Assembly: GCA_900317715.1 (NCBI GenBank)
Contig: ONHS01000018.1
Span: forward strand, 1-40,244
DNA length: 40,244 nt
Origin: an uncultured Bacteroidales bacterium
GTDB lineage: Bacteria; Bacteroidota; Bacteroidia; Bacteroidales; WCHB1-69
Direction of reading: 5' to 3'
Position 1 is the stretch's first letter. Each line of letters opens with the position of its first letter. The notes beneath the pieces are model-generated. The model had not been told where the DNA came from, made no database searches, and saw only the letters and a list, made by a program, of their open reading frames with translations. The position numbers and the translations under genes are program-made. Positions 17,458-24,380 of the stretch are shown here, one piece after another.

Positions 17458-18228
17458 ATGAATCTGATTGTTACCTTATTAAGTGATTGGCGTTTGCGCG
17501 ACCCCTACGTGTCGATGTTCAAAGGCAGCCTTTTGAGCGTCTTTCCGGAAGTTCAAATCATTGATATGACCCATTATGTGGACAAGTTCAATCTGCCGCA
17601 AACCGCCTTGCTGATGAAAAGCGGATATGGCTCATTTCCAGAAGGTTCCATTCACTTAATATTGACGAACATGTCACTGAATTCCACCTTCTCACCCGTG
17701 CTGTTGCCACACAACGGACACTACTTCATCGGCGAAGACAACGGCGTTTTTCACCTTATGTTTGGAATGGAAACGCCCTTGAAAGGATTACAACTTTCAG
17801 ATAATAAGGAAAATACGTTAAGCCAAATCCTAAAATTCATCCAATTGATCAAAGAGGGCAATTTGGCTCAAAATACGATAGAATATCCCAAATTCAAACG
17901 TCTTTTTGCTGAAATGCCCGACCATTCGGCTTCAGAAAAGCGAATTGAGGGACAAATTGTCTATATCGATGCTTTCAACAACGCCGTTACCAATATTCCG
18001 GTGAGCATGTTTAAAAAAGCGGTCAACGGACGCGCATTTACCGCAAGCATCCAATCCAAAGGCAGTTGGATCATTCGCAAGCATTTTGATCACTACACAG
18101 CGACTGATGATGAGATGTACCTTTGCAATAATGCCTTAGGTTATCTGGAAATAGCTGCGTATCAATCAGATGTGGCTATTTTAGCGGATTTGGAACCCGG
18201 CGACACCATCACCATCCAATACGAATAG
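17458..18228 (+). CDS. Divergent DUF62 (SAM hydrolase/halogenase fold) protein, probable non-canonical active site
   Basis: 256 aa with the two-domain plan of SAM hydroxide adenosyltransferases and chlorinases/fluorinases. Recognisable parts: start LLSDWRLRDPYVSMFKG (canonical TDFGxxDxYVGxMKG), IDMTHYVDKFNLPQTALLM, GEDNGVF (canonical PDNGL) and the C-terminal adenosine-binding run YIDAFNNAVTNIP and NALGYLEIAAYQSDVA. The signature VDPGVGxxRR, which carries the catalytic Asp and Arg, is replaced by LTNMSLNSTF (69-78), and the downstream active-site His is not seen. It may bind SAM or a nucleoside without the known hydrolysis. The nitrilase-family gene starts 2 bp after its stop, so they are translationally coupled. 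Confidence 0.8.
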   Translation: MNLIVTLLSDWRLRDPYVSMFKGSLLSVFPEVQIIDMTHYVDKFNLPQTALLMKSGYGSFPEGSIHLILTNMSLNSTFSPVLLPHNGHYFIGEDNGVFHLMFGMETPLKGLQLSDNKENTLSQILKFIQLIKEGNLAQNTIEYPKFKRLFAEMPDHSASEKRIEGQIVYIDAFNNAVTNIPVSMFKKAVNGRAFTASIQSKGSWIIRKHFDHYTATDDEMYLCNNALGYLEIAAYQSDVAILADLEPGDTITIQYE

Positions 18229-18230
18229 CG

Positions 18231-18995
18231 ATGATTACAGTAGGATTAGTTCAAGCCGACATCAAGGCTTATAACAAAAAAGGCAACTTGGCGCACTATT
18301 CAGAATGGCTGGAGAGTGCCATTCAGGAACCTGTGCATTTATTGGTATTTCCGGAAATGTTTCATTGTGGTTTTTCTCCTGATATTCAATCAGATGCAGA
18401 ACAACATAATGGGGAAGGAGTCTATTTTCTCTACTTGATGGCCTGCAAATTTGAATGTGATGTAGTGGCCACCATTCCTGTTAAACAAAACGGACTGATT
18501 TACAATAGATTAGTATGGCTTTCCCGCGACCGTATCCTAGGGAGTTACGACAAACACCACCTTTTTATGGGGGAAGAAGAATTCTTTACCCCCGGCACTC
18601 AGAAAACCATCATCCAGTCACTGGGATATAAGTTTCTCCCTCTCATTTGCTTCGATGTGCGCTTCCCCGAATGGAGTCGCAACCGAGTGATTAACAACCA
18701 GTTCGATTATGACTGTTTAGTTTATACAACTAATTTCCCGGCTCCTCGCGAGCAAGAGCTGATGACTTTGGCACGCGCACGCGCCATCGAAAACCAAGCA
18801 TACGCGCTGGTCGTGAACCGCGTCGGCACCGACGGCTACCAACGAAAATACAATGGCGGCTGCGCGATTATCAATCCGCATGGTGAAATAGAAGCGCAAA
18901 CCACGACTCAAAAAGAAGAGATTTTGATCCATTCTTGCGACTTTGATGCTGTAAAATCGCTAAGAGAGCAGTTCCAAATATCAAAATTTTGGTAA
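18231..18995 (+). CDS. Nitrilase-family amidohydrolase, omega-amidase (YafV/Nit2) like
   Basis: 254 aa carbon-nitrogen hydrolase. The Glu-Lys-Cys triad is intact: Glu42 in VFPEMF, Lys108 in SYDKHHLF and Cys140 in LICFDVRFPEW. The block YDKHHLFMGEEEFFTPG is close to that of omega-amidases, which hydrolyse 2-oxoglutaramate or 2-oxosuccinamate left by transaminases. Substrate is inferred from family resemblance only. Coupled to the DUF62 gene (2-bp gap). Confidence 0.85.
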   Translation: MITVGLVQADIKAYNKKGNLAHYSEWLESAIQEPVHLLVFPEMFHCGFSPDIQSDAEQHNGEGVYFLYLMACKFECDVVATIPVKQNGLIYNRLVWLSRDRILGSYDKHHLFMGEEEFFTPGTQKTIIQSLGYKFLPLICFDVRFPEWSRNRVINNQFDYDCLVYTTNFPAPREQELMTLARARAIENQAYALVVNRVGTDGYQRKYNGGCAIINPHGEIEAQTTTQKEEILIHSCDFDAVKSLREQFQISKFW

Positions 18996-19057
18996 TATTA
19001 ACTAATTCTTTATCAGTAAACTATTGAATAATAGTGATTTATAAAAATTTTCAGTGA

Positions 19058-19091
19058 TTTGACTGAGTATTAAAAAAAAGTGTATATTTGC
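19058..19091 (+). promoter_or_regulatory. tRNA-Phe promoter
   Basis: TTTG (19058-19061), 21-bp spacer, TATATTTGC (19083-19091), an excellent Bacteroidota match ending 17 bp before the tRNA. The same bases also read as TTGACT-N18-TATATT, a sigma70-like pair. Confidence 0.75.
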
Positions 19092-19108
19092 AGCCTAAAT
19101 CCAACGAT

Positions 19109-19181
<73 letters not shown>

Positions 19182-19183
19182 CG

Positions 19184-19209
19184 AACCCCGAAATCTTCGG
19201 GGTTTTTTT
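19184..19209 (+). terminator. Rho-independent terminator of tRNA-Phe
   Basis: Perfect 9-bp stem AACCCCGAA/TTCGGGGTT (19184-19192 with 19196-19204), 3-nt loop, run of T to 19209. Confidence 0.92.
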
Positions 19210-19236
19210 ATTTTAAACACGGTTATACGGTTACGG

Positions 19237-19355
19237 CAATAATTCATAATGCATAATGCATAATGCACAATTCATAATCTAGCCAACAGCCAAAAGCTAA
19301 AAGCCAACAGCCAACTACTAACTACTAACTGCTAACTACTAACTGCTAACTACTA
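19237..19355. repeat. Composite heptamer array, 17 units in one register (array A)
   Basis: 119 bp that divide without a gap into 17 units of 7 bp. Units 1-6 resemble NCATAAT (two depart by one base), units 7-11 are NNAGCYA and units 12-17 are ACTRCTA, with the variable base running A, A, G, A, G, A. The word changes twice while the 7-bp phase is kept. It fills the space between the tRNA-Phe terminator and the terminator of the reverse rubrerythrin. The preceding 19216-19236 is ACGGTTA-rich and not in phase. The same block order recurs inverted at 20922-20984. Confidence 0.85.
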
Positions 19356-19358
19356 ACT

Positions 19359-19389
19359 AAAAAGCCCCACACCTTTCGGTATGAGGCTT
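19359..19389 (-). terminator. Rho-independent terminator of the reverse rubrerythrin gene
   Basis: 12-bp stem (19362-19373 with 19378-19389, two G-T pairs) closed by a GAAA loop on the minus strand and followed by five T. It starts about 22 nt after the stop codon. Confidence 0.92.
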
Positions 19390-19411
19390 CAAAATATTGA
19401 TTAACAAATCT

Positions 19412-19963
19412 TTACTTCTTGAAATAGCGATTAAAGAGTCCTTCGAAGCCTTGTCCGTGACGAGCTTCGTCCTTAGCCATTTCATGAACGGTATCATGAA
19501 TAGCATCCCAGTTCATCTCTTTCGCGCGCTTAGCGATGCGCATTTTATCCGCACAAGCGCCGCTTTCGGCCATCATACGCTTTTCCAGGTTGGTCTTGGT
19601 ATCCCAAACCACCTCACCGAGTAATTCGGCGAATTTGGCGCAATGCTCGGCCTCCTCGAAGGCATAGCGTTTGAATGCCTCAGCCACTTCAGGATAACCT
19701 TCGCGGTCGGCTTGACGGCTCATGGCCAAATACATGCCCACTTCCGTAGCTTCGCCCATGAAATGCGCATTGAGGTCTTTGATCATCTCTTCGTCGCTAG
19801 TCTTGGCAACACCGATAACGTGCTCTGTAGCAAATGACAACGGACCATTTTCAACCACCTCTTTGAATTTATCGGCAGGTTGCTTGCATTGAGGACATCT
19901 TTCAGGGGGAGTATCTCCTTCGTGTACATAACCGCACACAGTACATACGAATTTTTTCTTCAT
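19412..19963 (-). CDS. Reverse rubrerythrin (peroxide/O2-reducing)
   Basis: 183 aa. The rubredoxin-like Fe(SCys)4 domain is at the N-terminus (Cys7, Cys10, Cys23, Cys26 in VCTVCGY and [11 protein letters not shown]), followed by the four-helix di-iron domain with its Glu/His ligands ([42 protein letters not shown]). This order is the mark of reverse rubrerythrins, which reduce H2O2, and O2 in some clostridia. A perfect 7-4-7 palindrome lies 34 bp before the ATG. A second, classical rubrerythrin gene is 131 bp upstream on the same strand. Confidence 0.94.
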   Translation of the reverse strand: MKKKFVCTVCGYVHEGDTPPERCPQCKQPADKFKEVVENGPLSFATEHVIGVAKTSDEEMIKDLNAHFMGEATEVGMYLAMSRQADREGYPEVAEAFKRYAFEEAEHCAKFAELLGEVVWDTKTNLEKRMMAESGACADKMRIAKRAKEMNWDAIHDTVHEMAKDEARHGQGFEGLFNRYFKK

Positions 19964-19996
19964 AATAATTGGATTAAATGTTAATGAAATATTGTT

Positions 19997-20014
19997 ATTA
20001 ATAATGATATTAAT
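19997..20014. promoter_or_regulatory. Perfect 7-4-7 palindrome upstream of reverse rubrerythrin, possible operator
   Basis: ATTAATA-ATGA-TATTAAT, 34 bp before the start codon at 19963. AT-only dyads of this kind are typical of Fur/PerR-family operators, which control rubrerythrins in other anaerobes. The local AT content is high, so chance is possible. Confidence 0.3.
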
Positions 20015-20030
20015 CTAAAAAAGGTCTTTA

Positions 20031-20097
20031 TCCTTAGTCTTAAGTCTAAGTTCTATGTCTAAGTCTAAGTTTATGTCTAAGTTCTATGTCTAAGTTA
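20031..20097. repeat. TCTAAGT/TCTATG array between the rubrerythrin genes
   Basis: Word TCTAAG(T) alternating with TCTATG/TTATG, units of 5-7 bp, about ten copies. It ends within the stop codon of the classical rubrerythrin (20095-20097), so the array supplies the gene end. It is less regular than the strict 7-bp arrays. Confidence 0.7.
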
Positions 20098-20634
20098 AAA
20101 ATTGTCCGGCATAATCTGGAAATAAGCTTGCGGATGGTCGCAAACAGGACACACATCCGGAGCCTTCTTGCCAACCACGATGTGACCGCAGTTGCTGCAT
20201 TGCCAGATCATGTCATTATCACGAGAGAAAACTAGACCACCTTCAATGTTGGCTAACAGCTTTTTATAACGTTCTTCGTGGTGTTTCTCAATTTCACCCA
20301 CCATAGCAAAAAGCTCAGCAATATGATCGAAACCCTCTTCCTTGGCGGTCTTGGCGAAACCAGCATACATATCCGTCCATTCATAGTTTTCACCAGCGGC
20401 AGCATCTTTCAAATTGGTAACCGTATCCGGAACTTTGCCATCGTGGAGCAATTTGAACCAAATTTTGGCGTGTTCTTTCTCATTGGCAGCCGTCTCCTCA
20501 AAGATAGCGGCAATTTGATTGTAGCCATCCTTTTTGGCCTTGGAAGCATAATATGAATATTTGTTACGTGCTTGAGACTCGCCAGCGAAAGCAGTCTGCA
20601 GATTTTTTTCAGTTTGTGATCCTTTTAATTCCAT
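20095..20634 (-). CDS. rbr: Rubrerythrin (classical domain order)
   Basis: 179 aa NAD(P)H-peroxidase component. The N-terminal four-helix di-iron domain ([55 protein letters not shown]) precedes a C-terminal rubredoxin-like domain with Cys146, Cys149, Cys162 and Cys165 ([17 protein letters not shown]). Together with the reverse rubrerythrin downstream and the flavodiiron protein at 4.2 kb it forms an anaerobe's oxygen and peroxide defence. It has its own promoter at 20693-20701 with an inverted repeat over the likely transcript start. Confidence 0.96.
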   Translation of the reverse strand: MELKGSQTEKNLQTAFAGESQARNKYSYYASKAKKDGYNQIAAIFEETAANEKEHAKIWFKLLHDGKVPDTVTNLKDAAAGENYEWTDMYAGFAKTAKEEGFDHIAELFAMVGEIEKHHEERYKKLLANIEGGLVFSRDNDMIWQCSNCGHIVVGKKAPDVCPVCDHPQAYFQIMPDNF

Positions 20635-20667
20635 AATTTTTCTATTGATGATTGTTGAAAATTTATC

Positions 20668-20689
20668 TCATCTTCGTTTCAAAAGATGA
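20668..20689. promoter_or_regulatory. Inverted repeat over the rubrerythrin transcript start, possible operator
   Basis: Perfect 7-bp arms TCATCTT/AAGATGA with an 8-bp centre, immediately downstream of the -7 box. It could be an operator or a leader hairpin. Confidence 0.35.
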
Positions 20690-20692
20690 ACT

Positions 20693-20701
20693 GCAAAATT
20701 A
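20693..20701 (-). promoter_or_regulatory. -7 box of the rubrerythrin promoter
   Basis: TAATTTTGC on the minus strand, giving a leader of about 50 nt to the ATG at 20634. No clear -33 element. Confidence 0.55.
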
Positions 20702-20921
20702 CGCATTTTTCTTTTACTCCCCCCTCTCTCTCAGAAAAAAAATGAAAGATAAAAATACAATTATTGCAACACACTGATAATCAATACACAAATGAAAAAT
20801 ATAGGATATAAGCCGAAAAAAATATTATTTGATACCAAAACAATATAAATCGAAAATAATCGAAAAAATAAAGGAAAATGGAATAATTAGCTGTAAATCA
20901 ATTATTTATATTGCGTTTTAA
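20702..20921. other. AT-rich gap between rubrerythrin promoter and mnmG end
   Basis: 220 bp with no supported gene. The only structure seen is an AT-only inverted repeat AATAATT/AATTATT (20882-20888 with 20900-20906), too weak to call a terminator. No hairpin terminator for the long mnmG operon was found. Confidence 0.4.
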
Positions 20922-20984
20922 GTTAGCTGTTGGCTGTTGGCTGTTGGCATAAATTATAAATTATGAATTATGAATTATGAATTG
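20922..20984. repeat. Composite heptamer array, 9 units in one register (array B)
   Basis: 63 bp made of exactly nine 7-bp units: four GTTRGCW then five TRAATTR. Read on the minus strand the order is ATTCA-type words, then AGCCAAC, then AGCTAAC, the same order as array A at 19237-19355 on the plus strand. The mnmG stop codon and its last two codons lie inside it. Confidence 0.85.
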
Positions 20985-22864
20985 TTCCCTATTCCCTTAA
21001 CCTTCAAAAAAATCATCAACGCGGTGATATCCGCGGGGCTCACGCCACTCACGCGGGAGGCTTGGCCCAAATTGACGGGTTGGAGTTTCGTCAATTTTTC
21101 GCGAGCTTCTTTAGACAAGGATTGAATGTTGGTAAAATCCATGTCGGCTGGTAATTTGATATTGTCCAAATTAGAAAGATGCTGAACCAACTCTTCCTCT
21201 TTTTGGATATAGCTGTTATACTTAATGTACGTTTCTGCATTGACGATTTGCTCCGTATCCGCACCAATTTGAGACAAGAACTGGGCAAAGTCTAGGTCAT
21301 AATCGATAATGTCCTGAATGGAAATTTGTGGACGAAGCAGCACATTTTCCAACTTTACATTCTGCGTCAACGGCGGAGTTCCACGTTTCTCCAACAAGGC
21401 ATTGAGTATGTGCAACTGTGTGGTGTGCCGACGAATATATCCGATGATTTGTTGCTGCATTTCGTATTTACGAAAATACTCCATGTAACGATCTTCGTCA
21501 ATCAAACCCAGCTGATGACCAATCGGGGTTAGACGATAGTCGGCATTATCCTGGCGCAGAAGGATACGATATTCCGCCCGGGAGGTAAACATACGATACG
21601 GATCTTGAACGCCTTTCGTGACCAAGTCGTCGATGAGCACACCGATATAGGCTTGCGAACGTTTTAGAACCAGCGGCTCCTGTCCAACAATAGCAAGGTG
21701 CGCATTAATACCTGCCATCAATCCTTGGCAAGCCGCCTCTTCATAACCTGTGGTACCATTCACCTGACCGGCCAGGTAAAGATTTTTGATGACTTTCGAT
21801 TCCAACGAATAATGCAATTGGGTAGGATCGAAATAATCATACTCGATCGCATATCCTGGGCGGTAGATTTCCGCCTTCTCCAATCCGGGAATCAGGTGCA
21901 TAGCTTCCACTTGGATGTCTTCAGGAAGCGAAGAGGAAAAACCATTCAGATAATACTCATTGGTGTCACGACCTTCGGGTTCCAAAAAGAGTTGGTGGCG
22001 GGTACGTTCAGCAAAGCGGACAATCTTATCCTCGATGGATGGACAATAGCGAGGACCCACTCCTTGGATGCGTCCTTGAAACATCGGGGACTTTTCAAAA
22101 CCTTTCTGTAAAACTTTATGGACTTCCTCATTCGTATAGGTAATCCAGCAACTGAGCTGACGATGCAACAGGGGGGTATTGGAAAATGAAAATCTGCCGG
22201 GGTTTTCTTCTCCAGGCTGCTCTTCCATTTTGGTGAAATCCACCGTTCGACCATCTATTCTCACAGGAGTGCCAGTCTTCAATTTTTGGGTTCGAATACC
22301 AGATTCTTTCAGTTGGTCGGAAAGAACAAAGGAAGCACTCTCCCCTATCCTACCTCCTGAAAAGTTAACCTCGCCCACATGTATTTTGCCGTTGAGAAAA
22401 GTACCATTGGTCAGGATGACCTTTTGAGCATATAAGGTTTTACCCAATTGCGTTTTCACCCCTTTGACAACATTGTACTCAAGGATGAGTTCAGTAACGG
22501 TGTCTTGACGTAGATGGAGGTTCGGGGTATTTTCGAGAACGTGTCGCCAAAATAGAGAAAAGGCTGTCTTGTCGCATTGCGCACGCGGACTCCACATGGC
22601 CGGTCCTTTGGAACGATTGAGCATCCTGAACTGTATCATGGTGCGATCCGTCACGATACCTGTCATGCCACCGAGCGCATCAATTTCCCGTACGATTTGT
22701 CCCTTGGCGATACCCCCAATGGCGGGGTTACAAGACATCTGTGCAACCAACGCAAGGTTCATCGTAATGAGCAAAACCTGATGTCCCAGACGAGCCGAAG
22801 CCACCGCTGCTTCACATCCTGCATGACCCGCTCCCACTACTATAATATCGTAATTATTCTCCAT
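20975..22864 (-). CDS. mnmG: tRNA U34 carboxymethylaminomethyl-modifying enzyme, FAD subunit MnmG (GidA)
   Basis: 629 aa. With MnmE it builds the (c)mnm5 group on wobble uridine 34. FAD-binding start DIIVVGAGHAGCEAAVASARLG (from residue 5), then MSCNPAIGGIAKGQIVREIDALGG, GTFLNGKIHVGE, PRYCPSIEDKIVRF and EPEGRDTNEYYLNG, with the C-terminal helical domain ending SRVSGVSPADITALMIFLK. Length is normal. The last codons and stop are formed by heptamer array B. A parS-like palindrome (22866-22879) sits directly against the start codon. It is the last gene of the rpiB-to-mnmG run. mnmG is often near the replication origin in bacteria. Confidence 0.97.
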   Translation of the reverse strand: MENNYDIIVVGAGHAGCEAAVASARLGHQVLLITMNLALVAQMSCNPAIGGIAKGQIVREIDALGGMTGIVTDRTMIQFRMLNRSKGPAMWSPRAQCDKTAFSLFWRHVLENTPNLHLRQDTVTELILEYNVVKGVKTQLGKTLYAQKVILTNGTFLNGKIHVGEVNFSGGRIGESASFVLSDQLKESGIRTQKLKTGTPVRIDGRTVDFTKMEEQPGEENPGRFSFSNTPLLHRQLSCWITYTNEEVHKVLQKGFEKSPMFQGRIQGVGPRYCPSIEDKIVRFAERTRHQLFLEPEGRDTNEYYLNGFSSSLPEDIQVEAMHLIPGLEKAEIYRPGYAIEYDYFDPTQLHYSLESKVIKNLYLAGQVNGTTGYEEAACQGLMAGINAHLAIVGQEPLVLKRSQAYIGVLIDDLVTKGVQDPYRMFTSRAEYRILLRQDNADYRLTPIGHQLGLIDEDRYMEYFRKYEMQQQIIGYIRRHTTQLHILNALLEKRGTPPLTQNVKLENVLLRPQISIQDIIDYDLDFAQFLSQIGADTEQIVNAETYIKYNSYIQKEEELVQHLSNLDNIKLPADMDFTNIQSLSKEAREKLTKLQPVNLGQASRVSGVSPADITALMIFLKVKGIGNNS

Positions 22865-22865
22865 C

Positions 22866-22879
22866 TTTTCACGTGAAAA
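22866..22879. promoter_or_regulatory. parS-like palindrome, copy 1
   Basis: Perfect palindrome TTTTCACGTGAAAA two bases before the mnmG start codon. It contains the 12-bp core TTTCACGTGAAA of the ParB site TGTTTCACGTGAAACA and differs in the two outer bases on each side. An identical copy lies at 24445. Confidence 0.45.
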
Positions 22880-22908
22880 CCTAATGCAATATTCTGATTG
22901 AAAATTGA

Positions 22909-23331
22909 TTACAAATTTTGATTCGTTAATAATGCCAAAGATTCGTTTTCCTTTCGACGCATCAATTGAGCCTCGTCATCCGACTTGTCTTTATATCCAC
23001 AGAGGTGTAAAGTACCATGTACAACCACTCTCAACAATTCGTTCTCAAACGTCTTTCCGAACTGTTTGGCATTCTCCTCCACCCTGTCAAGACTGATCAA
23101 AATACTACCGGCAACCACATCTCCCATACACTCGTCAAAGGTGATAATATCTGTATAAGTGTCGTGATTCAGAAAAGCATTGTTTCGCACAAGCATGTAT
23201 TCATCATCGCAAAAGATGTACGAAATGCTACCAGGAACCTTACCCTCTTTGCGTATGACCTGCTGCAACCAAAGCTTATGGGACAACGCAGGTTTGAAGG
23301 GACTTTCGACTATGTAATCAAAGGTAATCAT
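22909..23331 (-). CDS. ybeY: Endoribonuclease YbeY (rRNA maturation)
   Basis: 140 aa from the ATG at 23331; an in-frame TTG at 23337 overlapping the upstream stop is the alternative. Metal-dependent RNase for 16S rRNA 3' maturation and ribosome quality control. The signature is VVHGTLHLCGYKDK: two His ligands as in HxxxH, with Asp at the place of the usual third His. CxxG-less N-terminal part matches the family (ICDDEYMLVRNNAFLNHDTYTDIITFD). It sits between an SGNH hydrolase gene (2-bp gap) and mnmG (44-bp gap) in the same direction. Confidence 0.92.
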   Translation of the reverse strand: MITFDYIVESPFKPALSHKLWLQQVIRKEGKVPGSISYIFCDDEYMLVRNNAFLNHDTYTDIITFDECMGDVVAGSILISLDRVEENAKQFGKTFENELLRVVVHGTLHLCGYKDKSDDEAQLMRRKENESLALLTNQNL

Positions 23332-23333
23332 AA

Positions 23334-24380
23334 TCAACGGACAATAGAAAATTTGGTTTGATAACGACGTTTACCATCAAATAATTCCAGAAAATAAATG
23401 CCACTCTTCAATGTGGAAACATCCACCTCATTAGACTCAGGAGCAACCAATTTGGAAACAGGTCTTCCTGTTAAATCAAAAATAGTCAATGTTTGCACAT
23501 CGGTATAAGGAGAAAGTGTCCATGAGAGAACATTCTGTGCAGGATTTGGAAAAACAGAAAGATTCTCTTTCGTAACCTCATAATAGGAAACGGAAGTGGA
23601 ATCATGCGGAACAGTATCGAGCGCAAAACACCATTTGGACAAAGAGTCAAAAACGACGCTTTTTACGGCGAATTTAGCCTTGTAAACTGCAGCTTCATCC
23701 AATGAACCATTCCAAGTAATATCCATCGGATTTTGGCCTGTAAAAAGCGAATAAAAGCAACAAGCCGCAATGTAAGAACCTATATAGGCAGGATGACTCT
23801 CATCTGATTGATAAAGCTCAATATCGGGGTAATGGTCGCGCACATAATGCCACGCGGCACCCACAGGCGTAACACACGTATGATTATCTTCCGCCATCAT
23901 CATGTAACGCGCATAAAGCAAACTGTCCATTCCTTCATACGTACAAAGCGGAGGAAAATACTGACAATTCTGATGATCCCCATTCTTGCGTCCCCAAGTC
24001 ATGTAAAAAGCAATTTGCGCCTCTGGATTGTAAAGCCTAACGGCCTCGCATAACTGCTGTGCGTATGGATAGGATTCCTGCATGAATTGTCCATCCGGAA
24101 AGGAAGGCAACTGACTCTGCTCCTGTAACACCACGTAATCAAATCCACCAGACTGAATGGTACTCATAGAAGAAGTGCAATGTTGCTGGAATGTACAACC
24201 TCCAGGTGCCAACATCGTCACCTCGACAGATGTACCAGCAGATTCATAGATACGCTGAACTAATTCCGGAAGATTATTGACAGAAGTGTAGCTGTTGCCA
24301 ATAAATAGAATACGGGAAGATTGGGCATAAATCCCAATAGAGCAAACAAGAACGATTAAAACCGATAAGAGTCTTCTCAT
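23334..24380 (-). CDS. Secreted SGNH/GDSL-type hydrolase with T9SS sorting domain
   Basis: 348 aa. Signal peptide 1-19. The SGNH fold has nucleophile Ser30 in RILFIGNSYTSVNNLP, a Gly in block II (LAPGGCTF, 58-65) and the DxxH block Asp193-His196 in QSDESHPAYIGSY; FDYVVLQEQSQ lies between. A T9SS type A sorting domain closes the protein from about residue 276 (LSVFPNPAQNVLSW ... SGIYFLELFDG ... TKFSIVR). It is probably a surface esterase acting on a glycan or lipid ester; the substrate is not readable. Its ATG overlaps the stop of the upstream gene by 4 bp. A secreted enzyme inside a housekeeping operon is unexpected. Confidence 0.85.
   Translation of the reverse strand: MRRLLSVLIVLVCSIGIYAQSSRILFIGNSYTSVNNLPELVQRIYESAGTSVEVTMLAPGGCTFQQHCTSSMSTIQSGGFDYVVLQEQSQLPSFPDGQFMQESYPYAQQLCEAVRLYNPEAQIAFYMTWGRKNGDHQNCQYFPPLCTYEGMDSLLYARYMMMAEDNHTCVTPVGAAWHYVRDHYPDIELYQSDESHPAYIGSYIAACCFYSLFTGQNPMDITWNGSLDEAAVYKAKFAVKSVVFDSLSKWCFALDTVPHDSTSVSYYEVTKENLSVFPNPAQNVLSWTLSPYTDVQTLTIFDLTGRPVSKLVAPESNEVDVSTLKSGIYFLELFDGKRRYQTKFSIVR

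Noticed and set aside
19237-19355. CRISPR array
   Set aside because: Units are 7 bp with no spacers and no cas genes nearby.
22996-23004. ATATCCACA as a further DnaA box
   Set aside because: Single 8-of-9 match inside ybeY, without neighbours.
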